Shown here: positions 12,401 through 24,765 of the stretch, in pieces
How positions within the stretch are numbered: the stretch's first letter is position 1
Layout of the letters: each line of letters starts with the position of its first letter
From: Melampsora larici-populina 98AG31
Taxonomy: Eukaryota > Basidiomycota > Pucciniomycetes > Pucciniales > Melampsoraceae
Reading direction: 5' to 3'
NCBI RefSeq assembly: GCF_000204055.1
Contig: NW_006768784.1
Location: forward strand, 124,001-188,000
Length of the DNA stretch: 64,000 nucleotides
Translations under genes and position numbers: made by a program
The notes under the pieces: model-generated
What the model saw: the letters and a program-made list of their open reading frames with translations, nothing else
What the model was told of the DNA's origin: nothing
Databases searched by the model: none

Positions 12401-13844
12401 AAAATGAGCATTATCTAGCAATGTACAGCAAAATTTGAGCAAAACAGCCTGATCGCCTGGGGCTAGCACTTTAACCAATAGGATATGCATGCCTATGTAT
12501 TCAGCTCTCTTCTTACAGACATGATTCACAGGATTCTTGACAATTTGTCACAGACTTGTCCAAAGCAGATGTCACATTTCCCAATTTTCTGTTGACAGTG
12601 CAAGTCAATTGATAATCTTCAAACCCATACTTACTTTTGTGCCAACCCATTGGCTCATCCTCATGCCGGTAAAGATGTCCTCACAGAGGATATCTTGGCC
12701 AACATTGCTTGGTTCACCACCCAACATGTTAGAAAGGTGGCAAGTTTATCAACAAGGAGCATGTTTCTTTGTTGTGGCAAGTATGTGTTAGTTGGGTCAA
12801 GGATGCAATAGAGGAGGTGGTCAATGAGATTATAAACATGTATATGTGAGGGTTTCACATTGATTTCATTCATCTTGAATGATGTAAAGCTTCACATATT
12901 ATACATAGGCATTATATAATCACATCTTTCCTAGACAAATCTGGTTGTGATCAATAAGCAGATAGGTGTGGAGACTTGTGCAAAATTCCCCATTGCAATG
13001 CCACCTGTGCTCAGGAGGAGGTCAAGCCAAGGTCAGGATTGATCAATTAGGGAACATTCTTTACTGGAAGTGTGGTTGCTAGGGTGGCTGCAAGCACTGT
13101 AAAAGATATCATGTGCATGCCTGTTTGCCACAAAGATTTGACAAGATGGTTGGACATGTGACTGATTACTAGAAACTGACAGCTATGAATTAGTGGCTAA
13201 GAAGTTGTGCAACCCTTGGAATATTCCAGATTTCCTCTGCTATGTGTCTAAGAAGTGCTTGGGTGGGATTTACTAACGTGTATCACAGATGCAATGTAAA
13301 TGTTCAAATTTTGTCAAGAACAAAGTGACTGGTTTTGTACAAGAATTAGTATTTTACTTTTGTTACAACTTGAAGTTGTAGAGTTTTGTACTTAGTAAAG
13401 ACAAAACAGGATAGCAAAGGATTAAATTCTATGATATATAGCAGAAAATCAACTGAAACATAGAGAAATAATACAAAACCAAATATTGAGCAACATTTTC
13501 AATAAAGATGATAAAGATAAAGATATCACAATAAGATGACATGTATCATTAAAGAGTTAAGCACAAGCGCGCTGCGTAAGGGAAATTGAAAATGACAATA
13601 AAGAAGACTGCAAAATAATAATTAGGTTCTTTTCCTTGCAAGAAGGATCCTTGGATACAACAAACTCAGTATGTAAAGTAACTAAATCACTACACTGAGG
13701 GAGATTTTAATTCATCAAGAAAAAGAAAAGAAGGACGCATCAATGATATGCAAGAAGATAATAGATTACATTGAACTCCATCAAATCATCCGCTCCTGGC
13801 GTCAGGTTTCGTTCAAGTGAGTATCACAGGTCGTGTAACCCATT
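9450..13844. other. Repeat-rich gene-poor stretch
   Basis: No intact gene is supported. The left part is AT-rich with a CCTTTT/TTCCTTT pyrimidine run at about 10669-10697. From 11566 it holds a dispersed repeat. Between 12530 and 13300 the reading frames are broken by stops and look like worn transposon coding sequence (for example a KFINKEHVSLLW segment near 12740), but I cannot name the element. Confidence 0.45.
11566..12450. mobile_element. Dispersed inverted-repeat element copy (CACAGGGG family)
   Basis: It begins CACAGGGGCAAAAATAG and contains the internal blocks GCCTTCCTCAGGC and a GAATGCTCATCCAAGATGA block. The same blocks recur in opposite orientation at 18270-18856; frames 12117-12330 and 18269-18478 translate almost identically. 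Related copies lie at 22800-23740 and 47720-48485. No transposase is encoded, so this is a non-autonomous family. The right boundary is not certain. Confidence 0.6.
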
Positions 13845-14604
13845 TTAGCGTATGGGACGCATTAGGCAGCCTTTTTCATCTGAGTAACTATTCTTTGGTG
13901 AAAAACGTGGAGTGTATGATTGCAGTTCGTAGTTGGAGGCACCGATTAAATCACCGGAAGACTTCGATAATTTGCCGCTGGACTTGAAGCTACTAATCCA
14001 AAATGAACCTGATTCATAAATTAACTTTCTATCATTCTCATCACGAGGTTTAACTCCTGTTTCTTCCCCTCGACATCTGAAGTCCCAATCTTGTTCAGTA
14101 GAATTTCTTGGCCGCTTAGTCTTCCTAACACCGTAGAGTCCGGCTACAGAAGAGCATCGGTCAAACAATGAACATGGTTGATCTGATAGTACAATCGGTT
14201 GTTCTATAACGTCAAAGAAGCCATGAAGGGTCGATGTCACAGAACGTGCAAGGCTTGGTCGCCTCTTTGAAGCTTTGGGTACTGCCTTTGGTTGAGGGCT
14301 AAGACGGAGTTGGGTATACTCCATATTTGATGATGAGCGAACATTACTGAGCTAACAACCACAATGATTATTGGAGAACAGATTTAGATCAAGAAGATGA
14401 ACATACACACACACACATATAGATGTTGCTTACCGTATTTGAGGCCCTTTTGAGAGCTTCGGATAGCGTGCGGGTGATTCCCATAGAACGGGAACTCGTT
14501 TGGTGTGACCAACGTGTCGATGAGTGAGGAGAGTATGATTGACTAAAAGGATTCATTCCGTGACGTGGTTTGACGTTTTTGGGCAACAAGGGCCGATGAG
14601 ACAT
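13845..14604 (-). CDS. Serine-rich hypothetical protein
   Basis: Two exons, complement(13845..14351, 14434..14604), separated by an 82-bp intron with GTAAGC donor, give at least 225 residues. No domain is recognised. The protein is rich in Ser, Arg and Pro and looks disordered, with phosphorylation-type clusters such as RRPSLARSVTST and KSSGKLSKSSGD. The frame is also open upstream of the chosen ATG back to a possible acceptor near 14690 (sequence around SYRSAQILGSNF), so a further 5' exon carrying the real start is likely. The function is unknown. Confidence 0.45.
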
Positions 14605-15607
14605 ATCCAAAGCACTTTGAATGGAGACTTGGCCGAAGTTGCTGCCTAGAATTTGGGCTGATCGATACGAGGTCGTAAAGAGGAACTATATGAACAAAAA
14701 CTACTGATTCAACTTTTGTATATGTATGAGAAATTGCTGACGCGAATTTGCAATTAAGACAACAGCGCAAGACGCGAAGCGATAGATCAAATGGATTTGA
14801 GGCGTAAAATCTTTAGCACAGGTGTTGGAATATGTTATGAAGATGGGGCTTTGCGGACGTTAGGTGCAACAAGAAGGGGGGAGGAGAGAAGGTATGACAA
14901 AGACAGGATGATTTAAATAACAACGAGACCGGAATAATGCACAGTCTGATATTCTGAACGACTGCACTCGTCAGGCAAGATCGTAAACTGTGTTTATCTT
15001 GATTTGCAGCAAGCAGTTTAACCAAAATTGTCGTACAATATTGTATAATCGTAGACTTGAATTCAGGTATAGGAAAAGACTCGAAGAGGTGAGGAAGAGA
15101 GTGGATAGGCAAAAGGCTAATTCGGTGCTGGTAGATTGAAGCTGCTTGAGATGGGTCAGATACTCAACACGCGATTCAACACGGCAGAGTGGGCACGGTC
15201 GCGTGAATTGATGAGTGGGTCACCAGCTCTCCAAACCAACTTGAGGGTATGGAGTCAACCGCGCGCGTCCAGATGAGGTGATTTTAGAGCCCCATTCGTT
15301 CGGAGGAGACTTGGAAGGATCTCATAGTCTACGAAGTTAGATGTAAATTCCCAATACCATTCGATTCACAACGCGGGAAATCTGCGCCTGGTCCTTAGTG
15401 TCCCCTACTTTCATGAGGTTCATCTTCTTAAACTTCAATACATCTTGCATCAAGATGAGATTTCGACTTAACTATAGATCCTGTGTGAGACTTCTTGGAG
15501 AGGTGGTTGGCATCACTTTTCCAGGTCTTTGAACCTTGTCTGTGAGTGGAGTCTGAGAGGTCCAAACGTATGGCGCTGCGAAGCAAGAGACTTTGTTGAA
15601 AGATTGA

Positions 15608-16139
15608 TACAGTCAAAACTCTCCAAATCCATAACTCGCTAAATCCATAAACCCCTCAAAGCCATAGGGTATGGTTTCCACATTTGTGGTGCAGGCCAAA
15701 ATTTGGATTAACCCCTCTAGCCCCTTAACTCATACCAAAATAGTGGGAAAATGTGGTTTTTATCCCCGCTAGACCCATACTTTACCACAGAGTTAACTGC
15801 TCAGCAGTCTACCATCACTGACTTCTTCCGCTGTTCTCCTCTACCCTCAACCTGATGATCTATGTGTGTTCATAAACCTCTGTCACCCTTACTGTTCTTC
15901 ACTTTTGTGATTGATTGTTCTCTTTGCTCAGCCCTCTAAATCTATGATTATCATGGTCTGATAGAGTTTTTGTTTCTAAAGAACCATACATCTATGGCAT
16001 TAGAGGGTGTTTCTGATAAAGCCATACTTCTATGGTATTAGAGGGTTTTTTTAGTAAAACCATAGATAGGCTAAAACCCTATAAGCCCATAGCCCCTGGA
16101 TTCCACAGAATGGTATGGCTTTAGGGAGTTTTGACTGTA
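15608..16139 (+). mobile_element. 532-bp MITE, TACAGTCAAAACTC termini (copy 1)
   Basis: The ends read TACAGTCAAAACTC and GAGTTTTGACTGTA, with TA at both borders as expected of Tc1/mariner-type insertion. The interior has no long open frame and is full of CCATA/TATGG words, making it partly self-complementary. An almost identical copy in the opposite orientation sits at 40718-41249. Confidence 0.88.
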
Positions 16140-16979
16140 GCTTGATCATCTCGGCCTAACTCTGAGCTGAGGAATGTAAAAAGATCTTTGTGTCGACTCA
16201 TTTCAGACTGCGATTCACTGATGGACCATAGTCTGGGATTAGCATGCATATCGTAAAGACTTATACGAGAATCAAAATCTCAAAGAAATATCCAGGAAAT
16301 AAGGGCTGCAAACTACATGAATGACAAGTTCAAGACCTGCCATGTTAAGGGTGGCAAGCTTTACGACAAGTTCAAGAAGTCGTGGATACCTGGGACGCGC
16401 CATAATGTCATCCGAGCAAAACATACTAGCCTGAGCCATGGATCAGGCAAAAGCAAGAGGTAAATCAAACCTTTGAGCTCTTGACGTCAAGCCAAGTTGC
16501 TTTCCAACAGACTTACTCTAAAGCAATCCTTGCGTGCATTCGGAAGTGACCACCATCAATTCTCATTGCCAACTGAAGTCCTTTTTCTAAACTTAAAAAA
16601 GTCCCAGGCTCGCCTGCCAAGTCCGTACTGAGATACAATTGATTCCGATCACAATAAGATAGCCTTTGAAGAATGCAACAGATCCGTATCTTTTTATTGG
16701 ACTTGCGCGGGCAATTCCGAATTTTGGTCTTCCTCCAACACTCATCTACTCATGAACTCAAAACCCACCATGGGAAACCCTAAGTGCATTAAATCAAGCA
16801 CGAGGTCAACCCAAAATATATTTGAATGGGATGAGTTCCTTTGAACATGACTACAACACTTTTACAGGGGCCAATAACAAAAGTGGATGTGCTGAAAATT
16901 TTGTTGGATTATTCTTTTCAGCCATATTTTGTACAATCACAAGGGCCAAGATTGATGCTCAGATACATGTGAGCATTGT

Positions 16980-17340
16980 ACACTTTCCTTGGTACGGATG
17001 CCCAAAGGCACGACGGTATCCGGTAAGTTCCATGAGGCCTGGGGATGAACGACCCCGGAGATCAAGGCCCGACGAGTACCTCGGGCCTTCCGCGTATAGG
17101 AACATATCTCGAAGAATGCGCACAGACAGAGAAAATCTCTGACTCGCATTCTACTTCATCCCCAGAGCTCACCAGGAGAAAGATAAGATTATCCTTTCGC
17201 TGATTGTTTTCAACAAGAAACAACAATTTTTCTTTTCCTCCCACCCACCCCTTCACCCGCCACGCAGAGAACCCCCTTAGCCAGGCAGTCTTCGGCCTCG
17301 CGGCCTCCCCCAAGCCCGTGAGATCTGACTCTTACAGAGT
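16980..17340. repeat. Possible solo-LTR-like segment
   Basis: An abrupt change to GC-rich, cytosine-rich sequence (CCCACCCACCCCTTCACCCG) resembles the LTRs of fungal retrotransposons. Clear TG...CA ends with a matching 5-bp duplication were not found, so this remains a suggestion. Confidence 0.3.
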
Positions 17341-17509
17341 TAGATATCACATAAAGAGACTGTATGACTAAGTAGTTGAAAACTGCACGTGTGAAGTCAT
17401 TGACAGAGTAAACACATAGAAACTAAGTGACATAACGGTGAACACAGATCCTCATAGTGAACATCACACAGGTGCAAATGGATGAATTCTCCAAAAAGGA
17501 TTGTTCCTC

Positions 17510-18856
17510 TTTCAGATTACTTCAATTGACAATCTTGGTAGTGCTCAGGTGATCAGGCTGTTTTGCTCAAATTTTGCTGTACATTGCTGGAGAATGCTCA
17601 ATCCCATCTTGGATGAGCAATCTTTGAACTCAGTTTCTCAGATGAGTACTCAGAATCAGTTCATGAGTCACTGTATACTCAGGAAACTTCAGCACATTGT
17701 CAAAGACCACGCATCAGCAGGGTCCAAGGCATGCCGCTGAGGATCAGCTGAGCGGCTGAGATGAAGTGAGAAGATGGGCCATCCCTCCCTCAGGCTCAGG
17801 CTTCTTTGCTAAGCAGTGAAGCATGAGGAAGGCCTTCTCAGTTCCTGTTTTGCTCAAATTTTGATGTTCATTGCTGGAGAATGCTCATTGTCATCTTGGA
17901 GGAGCATTCTTTGAGCTCAGACTCTCAGATGTGTGCTCAGAATCATTTCATGAGTAACTGCATACTCACACCATGTAAATATCCGTGTAGCACGTCAACG
18001 TGCACACACAAAAGACTTTCCTTAGAACCTGTAAAGACCCATCAAAGAGGTGCCACAACAGGTGCATCTTCCCCTTATCAACTGGGATGTTGAAAGTCAG
18101 TTGATCCCAGCTGAGGACAAAGGATTCTGCAAATCCTATGAATAAACCACTATTCACAAAGGGCACTCAACAACAATCTCAGTCTAAATCCAACCAAAAA
18201 ACTTTGAGATTTGTTTCAAAACTCTCCGTGTGTGCACGTCAACGTGCTACACAAATATTGACCTGGTGTCAGAGGAGCTCATCACCTTGTCCAAAATCCT
18301 GGATCAGCAGCATCCAAGGCATGATGACACTGAGGGGCTGAGATGAAGTGAGCAGATGGAACAGACCTCCTTCAGGATTCTTTGCTAAGGGTGAAGCCTG
18401 AGGAAGGCCTAGTTCATCTGCCCAGTTTGTGTTTTGCTCAAATTCTGCTGTACATTGCCGGAGAATGCTTATTTTCATCTTGGATGAGCATTCTTTGAGC
18501 TCAGTCTCTTGGATGAATACTCATAGTCAGCTCATGAGTCGCTGCATCCTGAGAAAAGCTCAGTGCCTTGTCCAAAACCCTGGATCAGCATGCTCCAGGG
18601 AATTCAGCTGAGGATCAGCTGAGTGGCTGAGATAAAGTGAGAAGATACGCCAGCCCTCCCTCAGACTTCTTTGCTAAGGAATGATGCCTGAGAAAAGCTT
18701 AGTTCATCTGCTCAGCTCCTGTTTATCATGTGATTAGCTGAAAAGCAGGAAGAAAACAGGAAGAAAAGGGATTGGAAGTAAAATTGAAAAAAAATTGAAA
18801 AAAATAACAAAAGTTCAATGCTCATCCCACTGTGAGCATCTATTTTTGCCCCTGTG
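17510..18856. mobile_element. CACAGGGG-family element(s), interrupted by a nested insertion
   Basis: The stretch ends GCCCCTGTG at 18856, the mirror of the start of the copy at 11566. Internal blocks (GCTCAAATTTTGCTGTACATTG, GCCTTCCTCAGGC, GATGAGCATTCTTTGAGCTCAG) occur two or three times, so it may be two tandem or overlapping copies. The element at 17968-18269 interrupts it. Confidence 0.55.
17968..18269. mobile_element. Nested 302-bp inverted-repeat element (ACACC...GGTGT)
   Basis: The terminal inverted repeats are about 45 bp, beginning ACACCATGTAAATAT on the left and ending ACCTGGTGT on the right, with a shared GTGTAGCACGT core. Left flank (GCATACTC) and right flank (CAGAGGAGCTC) rejoin to match the uninterrupted sequence in the related copy near 12310-12350. 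This shows a genuine insertion into an older repeat. Confidence 0.75.
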
Positions 18857-20981
18857 TATAGAGCTTAAGACTTTCACCTCTCTGTCCAGGTTGACTCTTG
18901 CTCATGTGGTGTTGATTTACAAATTGGCATTGGACTCTTTCACAAGTTGTTGCACACAAGGGCCCACTGGTGTTGGTATTGTGGTACTGTTCTGGGACAA
19001 AGCAAAAGGATTGTTGGACCCTGTGCTGTGAGCTGTGTTAGGCCATCACTCCATTACCAATCACAAAATGGTCTGTTCAAGTGCATCAAGCCAATCATGG
19101 TCAGCAACCACAAGTTGTGCTTCAGCTTCCCACTCTGATTTCTCTTGCTCCACCCTCTCCACTTTAGCCTGCAGGGTATTGGTGATTTTGTTTTGAGTCA
19201 TTGCTCCCGTGGCCTGAATCTTGCTATCACATTGCAAGGATTTGGCTGTTGCTTGTTGCATGGGATTATGTACAAAAATCCCTGGTACTACAGGCATATT
19301 CAAATTGGCTCAGTTGGAAAAGTTATGTACTATTTGTGTGTCAGGGTTAATGATTGGTTCTGGGTGAGACAAAGAAGCTAGGGTATGGGATGAAGAAGGG
19401 AAAATTGTTTGTATAGTCTTTCCAGGGATTTTGGCATCTTCAAATTCCAAAGGACAATTGTATCGAGGGGGAGCTGGTGCAGCTCATGATTTTGCAGATT
19501 CAGAATGCTGTGATTCTTGAAGAAAAGTGTCAGGACTAGTGCAGAAGTTACTGGGCAAATTGAATGGCATATGATTGGCAATTCAGGGGTTGTTCAACAT
19601 GTTAAGATTTCAAGTCAAGTCAAATGGTTGTCAAAAAAAGAAATTTAAAGTTATGAGGACTTGATCAAGATGGTGTAAAGATATCAGCAGAAACCTTCAC
19701 TATGACTTTCAAGAACTCTCACAGGGGCGCTATAACCACTGGAAAAATAATCTAGAACATGTGTTTGCTTTAAAAGTATCCAGCTAGCTAGTTTCAGTTG
19801 GGGTTTGTCAAGGAAACAAAATAAAAATCAGAACAATATGAAATGAAATATGATAAAGTGATGATAACCTTTACCTAGCTCAGGTTGGGGTTTGTGAAGC
19901 AAGAAGAACCCAACATGGAGCCAGGGCAAATTGAGAGTATGCAGAGTCAACTTGTATACAGACATGCAGTAACATCCTTACGCAACTGTGTTCTTCCTGA
20001 CCAATTTTCTTCAGGGTTGCACAGAAAATTGCCATCACGGTGGGTGGGTGGTAATGATATCATATGTCACTGTTACCTATGCAACCTGATCAAATTTTCA
20101 GATATTTACAAGGAACATGTAAAGTACATGGAGATCTATGAGTGGTTAGAGAGTGCAAGTCTGTAGATAAAAAACATTTTTAAATCACGAGATCCTGAAT
20201 GTATTCTCCTATAAGTTTCTGACTTGATCTTGGAATCACTATCACAGCAACACTTCCAAGAAAGTTATCTTGGAATTTCAACTCAAAAGTATCATTGGAC
20301 TAAATCACCTCCCATGTGGTGTTCAAGTATTTAATCCAACACGTTTTTCAAGGCCAAATACACACCTGTCGTTGGGCATACCTCACTCTCAGAGCTCTGA
20401 GGACAGGATCTGGGCCCAGCATCAAATACTTGGCAATAAACAGTATTATGGCTACTGGGAAGGTTTACAACCCTCCCTTTTTGCTTTCTCTCTGCAGAAT
20501 ATCCTGAATTAAAACTGGATGTTGTGGCTGTGACAATACCACAAGGAATATCCTTGGGCCATGTTGAAGGAAAATAGCAGATGATTTGTCAGGCTCTATC
20601 ACCTAGAGAGTAAACCTGGCAATGTGGGAAATATTGAAGTGAGCTCAAGAATGTTGGTTGAGTGCTGAAATAAACTGCACTGATGAAGAGGATCTCTTGA
20701 TGAAGGGGGTACTTCCTTCATCAGGTCTCTGCTTTCTCTATTCAAACCCTTGGGGTGATCCTCCACATTCCCATAATCCTCATCTTTTCAAGCTCTTCTT
20801 TTTTTCTTGGTAGTCTTATGAGTTTTCCTGCTGTCTGAGCTGTAGCTGTATGAATCAACACTAGCGCGAGAACAACAAATGCCATTTTAACCTTTGACAC
20901 ACTAGCTAAACCTTTTACCAAATATTGCTCAATACCTTTTGTAACATTAATTACTCATTGCAACAGATCATGATTTACATC

Positions 20982-21032
20982 ATTCTCCACAATTCTCCAC
21001 AATTCTCCACAATTCTCCACAATTCTCCACAA
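20982..21032. repeat. Five-copy 10-bp tandem repeat (AATTCTCCAC)
   Basis: Five direct copies of AATTCTCCAC lie end to end, with ATTCTCCAC-like single copies nearby (21096-21110). It is a minisatellite of no evident function. Confidence 0.85.
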
Positions 21033-21782
21033 AGATGATGTTTTTAATTGACAAGAGGGAGTTGATGCCCACTAGACTGACAAGATAGGTCTTGAATTAT
21101 TCTCCACATAGATATCACTTTTAATGCACAAGAGGTGTTGGAACTGACTAGGCTGATGGTATCTAACAGTGATGTGGCAAACATGATCAGTCTCCGCAAG
21201 AATTGACTTATTGTAGCCCTCTCTGTGTGTCCCTTTGAAAACTAAATTTGACCTCAACACTCTGGAATGCAGGTCCAGGCACAAGTTTTGAATTACACCA
21301 AGGCAGTGCTTGTATATATTTAAAGTTATCTGTGACTGTTGTGAAACACATTGGGAGGTGTGGACATATATGATGCTATTCTATGGATAACAGAGGGCCA
21401 AGGCTGTTTTGAAATCTCAGTTACATCAAGTTTATATGTGTCTGATGGGTATATAAGCCAATCAATTTACATGTAATTTGCTCCTCATCCACACATATAC
21501 TTCTTCCTGCACCTTGCCAATCAGTGATTTGCCCGTATTCTTATTACTGCAGTATTTGAAAAATCTCAATGACTGATTAGGATATTGCTTTTATCTTATT
21601 AGTCTGTTAGATTCATTTGGACAAGTGTGCTCTTTGGTCAAAGACAACTCAAATAGCTCAGAGACACACAGTTTCTTTGCTGTACGTCACTTGCCCTTGA
21701 AGCACTTCTATGGCTCCTTGGAAATCTTCCTCCACATCTGTATATCTTGACTAACTAGAATGAAAAATCCAGGTCAAGCACT

Positions 21783-22058
21783 ATGAATACTGTCTTCCAC
21801 ATCACAAACATTGTGCTTATCTGCACCTTCTCAGCAATTGTTCAACCTGCACCCATCCAAAATTGTGGTGGATATGAGTTGACCAAACCCTGGATCGAAG
21901 GATTGGACACACAAGTGCTCAGTAATGGAGACAAGGTCTCCTCTTTTAGACAACATCCAGCACACAAGGGGGATGGTGAATGTTGTTTTTGTGCAGATTA
22001 TGATGGTGATCCCCCCGCTTGTACTTGTTGTGGGATACCCTGTTGCACCATAGTATAA
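21783..22058 (+). CDS. Small cysteine-rich secreted protein, candidate effector
   Basis: A single exon of 91 residues; no family is recognised. Residues 1 to about 23 are a signal peptide: hydrophobic core from VFHITNIVLI to FSAIV, with likely cleavage near QPAP. The mature part of about 68 residues has nine cysteines: Cys28, then a dense C-terminal cluster at 67, 68, 70, 80, 82, 83, 87 and 88. This reads C-C-x-C, spacer, C-x-C-C-x3-C-C, a pattern suited to disulfides or metal binding. It sits alone in repeat-rich DNA, a common setting for fungal effectors. An odd Cys number suggests a dimer or a free thiol. Being secreted is well supported by sequence; the effector role is inference. A downstream exon was not found. 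Confidence 0.6.
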   Translation: MNTVFHITNIVLICTFSAIVQPAPIQNCGGYELTKPWIEGLDTQVLSNGDKVSSFRQHPAHKGDGECCFCADYDGDPPACTCCGIPCCTIV

Positions 22059-22799
22059 AAGAGACTAACTACAGCTAGCTAACAAAAGATGCATATCAGG
22101 AGAAGGAGGGTATACTTGATGGAACAATGTCAGCATGGCATTTTTGGGTTATCCGTGAATACCTTGATTGATATGCCACACTCAACTGTACTAATGATCT
22201 TTCATTCCTTTTGTTGCCTTTTTAGAAGGATTTTCTCCCCAATAATTAAAGTCATTCTCATATGTGCTGCTATCATGAATCTTAAGCTTCATATATATGA
22301 TTGTTGTTGCATTATCTGTTCCCTGATCTGAGAGGTCCGAAGAGCTTTGGTTCATCATAAGTCCACTTCACAGAAGTGCTCAGGTTTTTGGTGCAGAGAG
22401 CATCTTCAAAATCTATGTTGGCAGGACTTGCAATTCTTCCCAAACCCAGGCCACATTGAAGACCTCTACAGGATGCAGGATGCATGGATTCTAACAAATC
22501 ATCCAAGCAACCTATAAAAATGAATTCTAACTAATCATCCAAGCAACATATAAGGTGCAATATTGCTAGTGAAAATGCTAATGAACAGTTGGTGGCTGGG
22601 GAAACAAATAATTTGTGGAGTTGACATATGACAACTCTACAGGCAACATCAACTGGATAAGTTCAGGCTGGTGTAGCAAGCTTGTTAAGGTTTACCAGAT
22701 CATCTGATGCTACATGTTTGAGCTACAAAGACAGACACAGCTGGAATATCTCAACTCATCTTGTTGTATGATCAACTAAATTATCTGTGTCTAGTGAAG

Positions 22800-23740
22800 G
22801 AAATTCACAGGTGCAAAAACAAATGCCTTTTTTCAATATTTGTTCAATTTTACTTCCAAATTCTTTTCCAGCTTGTCAGCTGACTAGATGATAAACAGGA
22901 TTTGAGAGGATTAACTAGGCCTTCCTCAGGCATCATTCCTTAGCAAAGAAGCCTGATGGAGGGCTGGCCCATCTGCTCACTTCATCTCAGCCACACAGCT
23001 TGCCTTGGCCCCTGCTGATCCAGGGTTTTGGCCAAGGATCTGGGATTCGGCATGAGCCCTGCTTGCTTGGAAGCGGGTACTGGCAATAATCTACCCCAAG
23101 CGCTTTTTAAAAATGCTTCCCAGCTTCTGAGCTGCCCCCTCCCCGCCGGGGATCTCTCCATACGTCTTCAGACTGTCCCCCGCCACCAAAAATTGGGGCC
23201 TACCAAAATATTGGTTGCCTGTCAGTTCCCCATTGAGTGTTAGCAGGTAGAGCAGAAAATCTCTGTACATTCTCTTCATGAGTGAGTGCCGGCTCATCTT
23301 CTCCTTTTTTCTGGCAGTATATCAACATATTTACCTTCTTGTGGCCATCTATGAACTTTTATTAAGCCTGTCTTACCTTTGAATTCTCCATATCTGCATG
23401 CAATATCATACATTTCTGCTATGATTACAGTAGCTCAGTTCCCTGACAAATACCAGGGATCCTCATACTCCAGCCCGGCTCCCATTCCATTGGAGTTGGT
23501 ACTGGTCAGGGGGGATGAGATACCCAGCCCAAGGCACCATACTGATGGTACGGAAGCCAGAGATCAACAAGGTCACAGGTAACGGGACTCATGCTGAGCT
23601 GGGATGTTCTGAGTATGCAGTTACTGGTGAACTGATTCCCAGTACTGATCTGAGAGACTGAGCTCCAAGAATGCTCATCATAGATGAAAATGTGCATTCT
23701 CCAGCTATTTACAGCAGAATTTGATCAAAAAAGGAACTTG
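22800..23740. mobile_element. Diverged CACAGGGG-family relic
   Basis: It starts near CACAGGTGCAAAAAC and contains TTTACTTCCAAATTCTTT, GCCTTCCTCAGGCATCATTCC and, at the far end, a GAATGCTCATCATAGATGAAAA block, matching the copies at 11566 and 18856. A GC-rich segment (about 23035-23520) with no counterpart in those copies interrupts it, possibly a solo LTR. Confidence 0.5.
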
Positions 23741-24765
23741 ACAGATGAACTACAGTTGGGAAATTTGAAGCTCAACCACGGTCCCTGGGCAAAAACAAAA
23801 TTTGAACTGCCTGGGGGACTTGCAGCTTTGGGAAGCCCAAAGCCAGGTCAAAAAAATCATTTATGGAGCAAGAGAATGTGTTGCAATTTGAAAATCACCC
23901 TCACAGCTCTTTGTGATTAGCCAATTTTTATTTTATTTTTCTTGACCACCCACATTTGGGACACATACAACATACAGGATAAAACTGTGGTTCTGTCATA
24001 TATACTTAACTACCTAACATTCATAACTAGGTAGCCAGGGGACATAACTAAGTACATAGCATACGTAAGTGCACATAACATGCTTTAGATGTGCATAGGG
24101 ACAACCTAAATACCAACTTGAATTGTTTTCAGTCTTCATGAATGCCTGCATCACATGCAATACAACGGTGAGAATGATAAATCTTCTCTCTGATGGACCT
24201 CTCAGCTTGAGCTCCAGGGAGACCATAAGAAATTTCTGGTGAGAAATCACATTCTGCAAAATTTAAATTTTCTATTTGGTGGTTTATGTTTCATTTTTGC
24301 ATCAAAAAGATTCCAAAATGTGATTTCTGGTCAGAAATTCCTTAAGTGAAAATGCCCTGAATGTAACCTGATACAGCTGAATGTGACCAAAGTGAGACTT
24401 GAGACAGTTGAGGGGATTGGACTCTCAAATGAGCTCATCAGTCCATCCCTGCCACTCATTAAGAAGAAAACCTGAACACCATTGGTAAAGGAGCTTGCCT
24501 TACTTGATGATTGGGGAGGCTCTAGGAGTGATACACTGTTGAAGGTTTCAGCTTGCCTCGCATGATTAGGGAGGCTCAAGGAGTGATACATTCATTATTT
24601 CCTCTCTTGTGAACAAGCTGAGCTTGTGTGTGATGAAGCTTTGTGATGTCAAGTTAAGGAACACTGAGGGGTGAACACAATTATTATGTAGATAATGGAT
24701 GAACAAAACCAACCATAATCAAGAACACTTGCCATTTGCAACAGTTACTTGTGTGGTTTACATGC

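Larger units (their letters stand above)
14605..21782. other. Repeat-rich gene-poor stretch
   Basis: No intact gene is supported. It contains a 532-bp MITE (15608-16139), a C-rich LTR-like segment (about 16980-17340), a long CACAGGGG-family copy (17510-18856) with another element nested in it (17968-18269), and a 10-bp tandem repeat (20982-21032). Plus-strand frames around 19885-20166 and 20270-20512 have no domain and probably derive from old transposons. Confidence 0.45.

Noticed and set aside
18429..18611. Open frame that is also found at 11984-12166
   Set aside because: Conservation reflects a repeated non-coding element; frames are short and differ in their ends.
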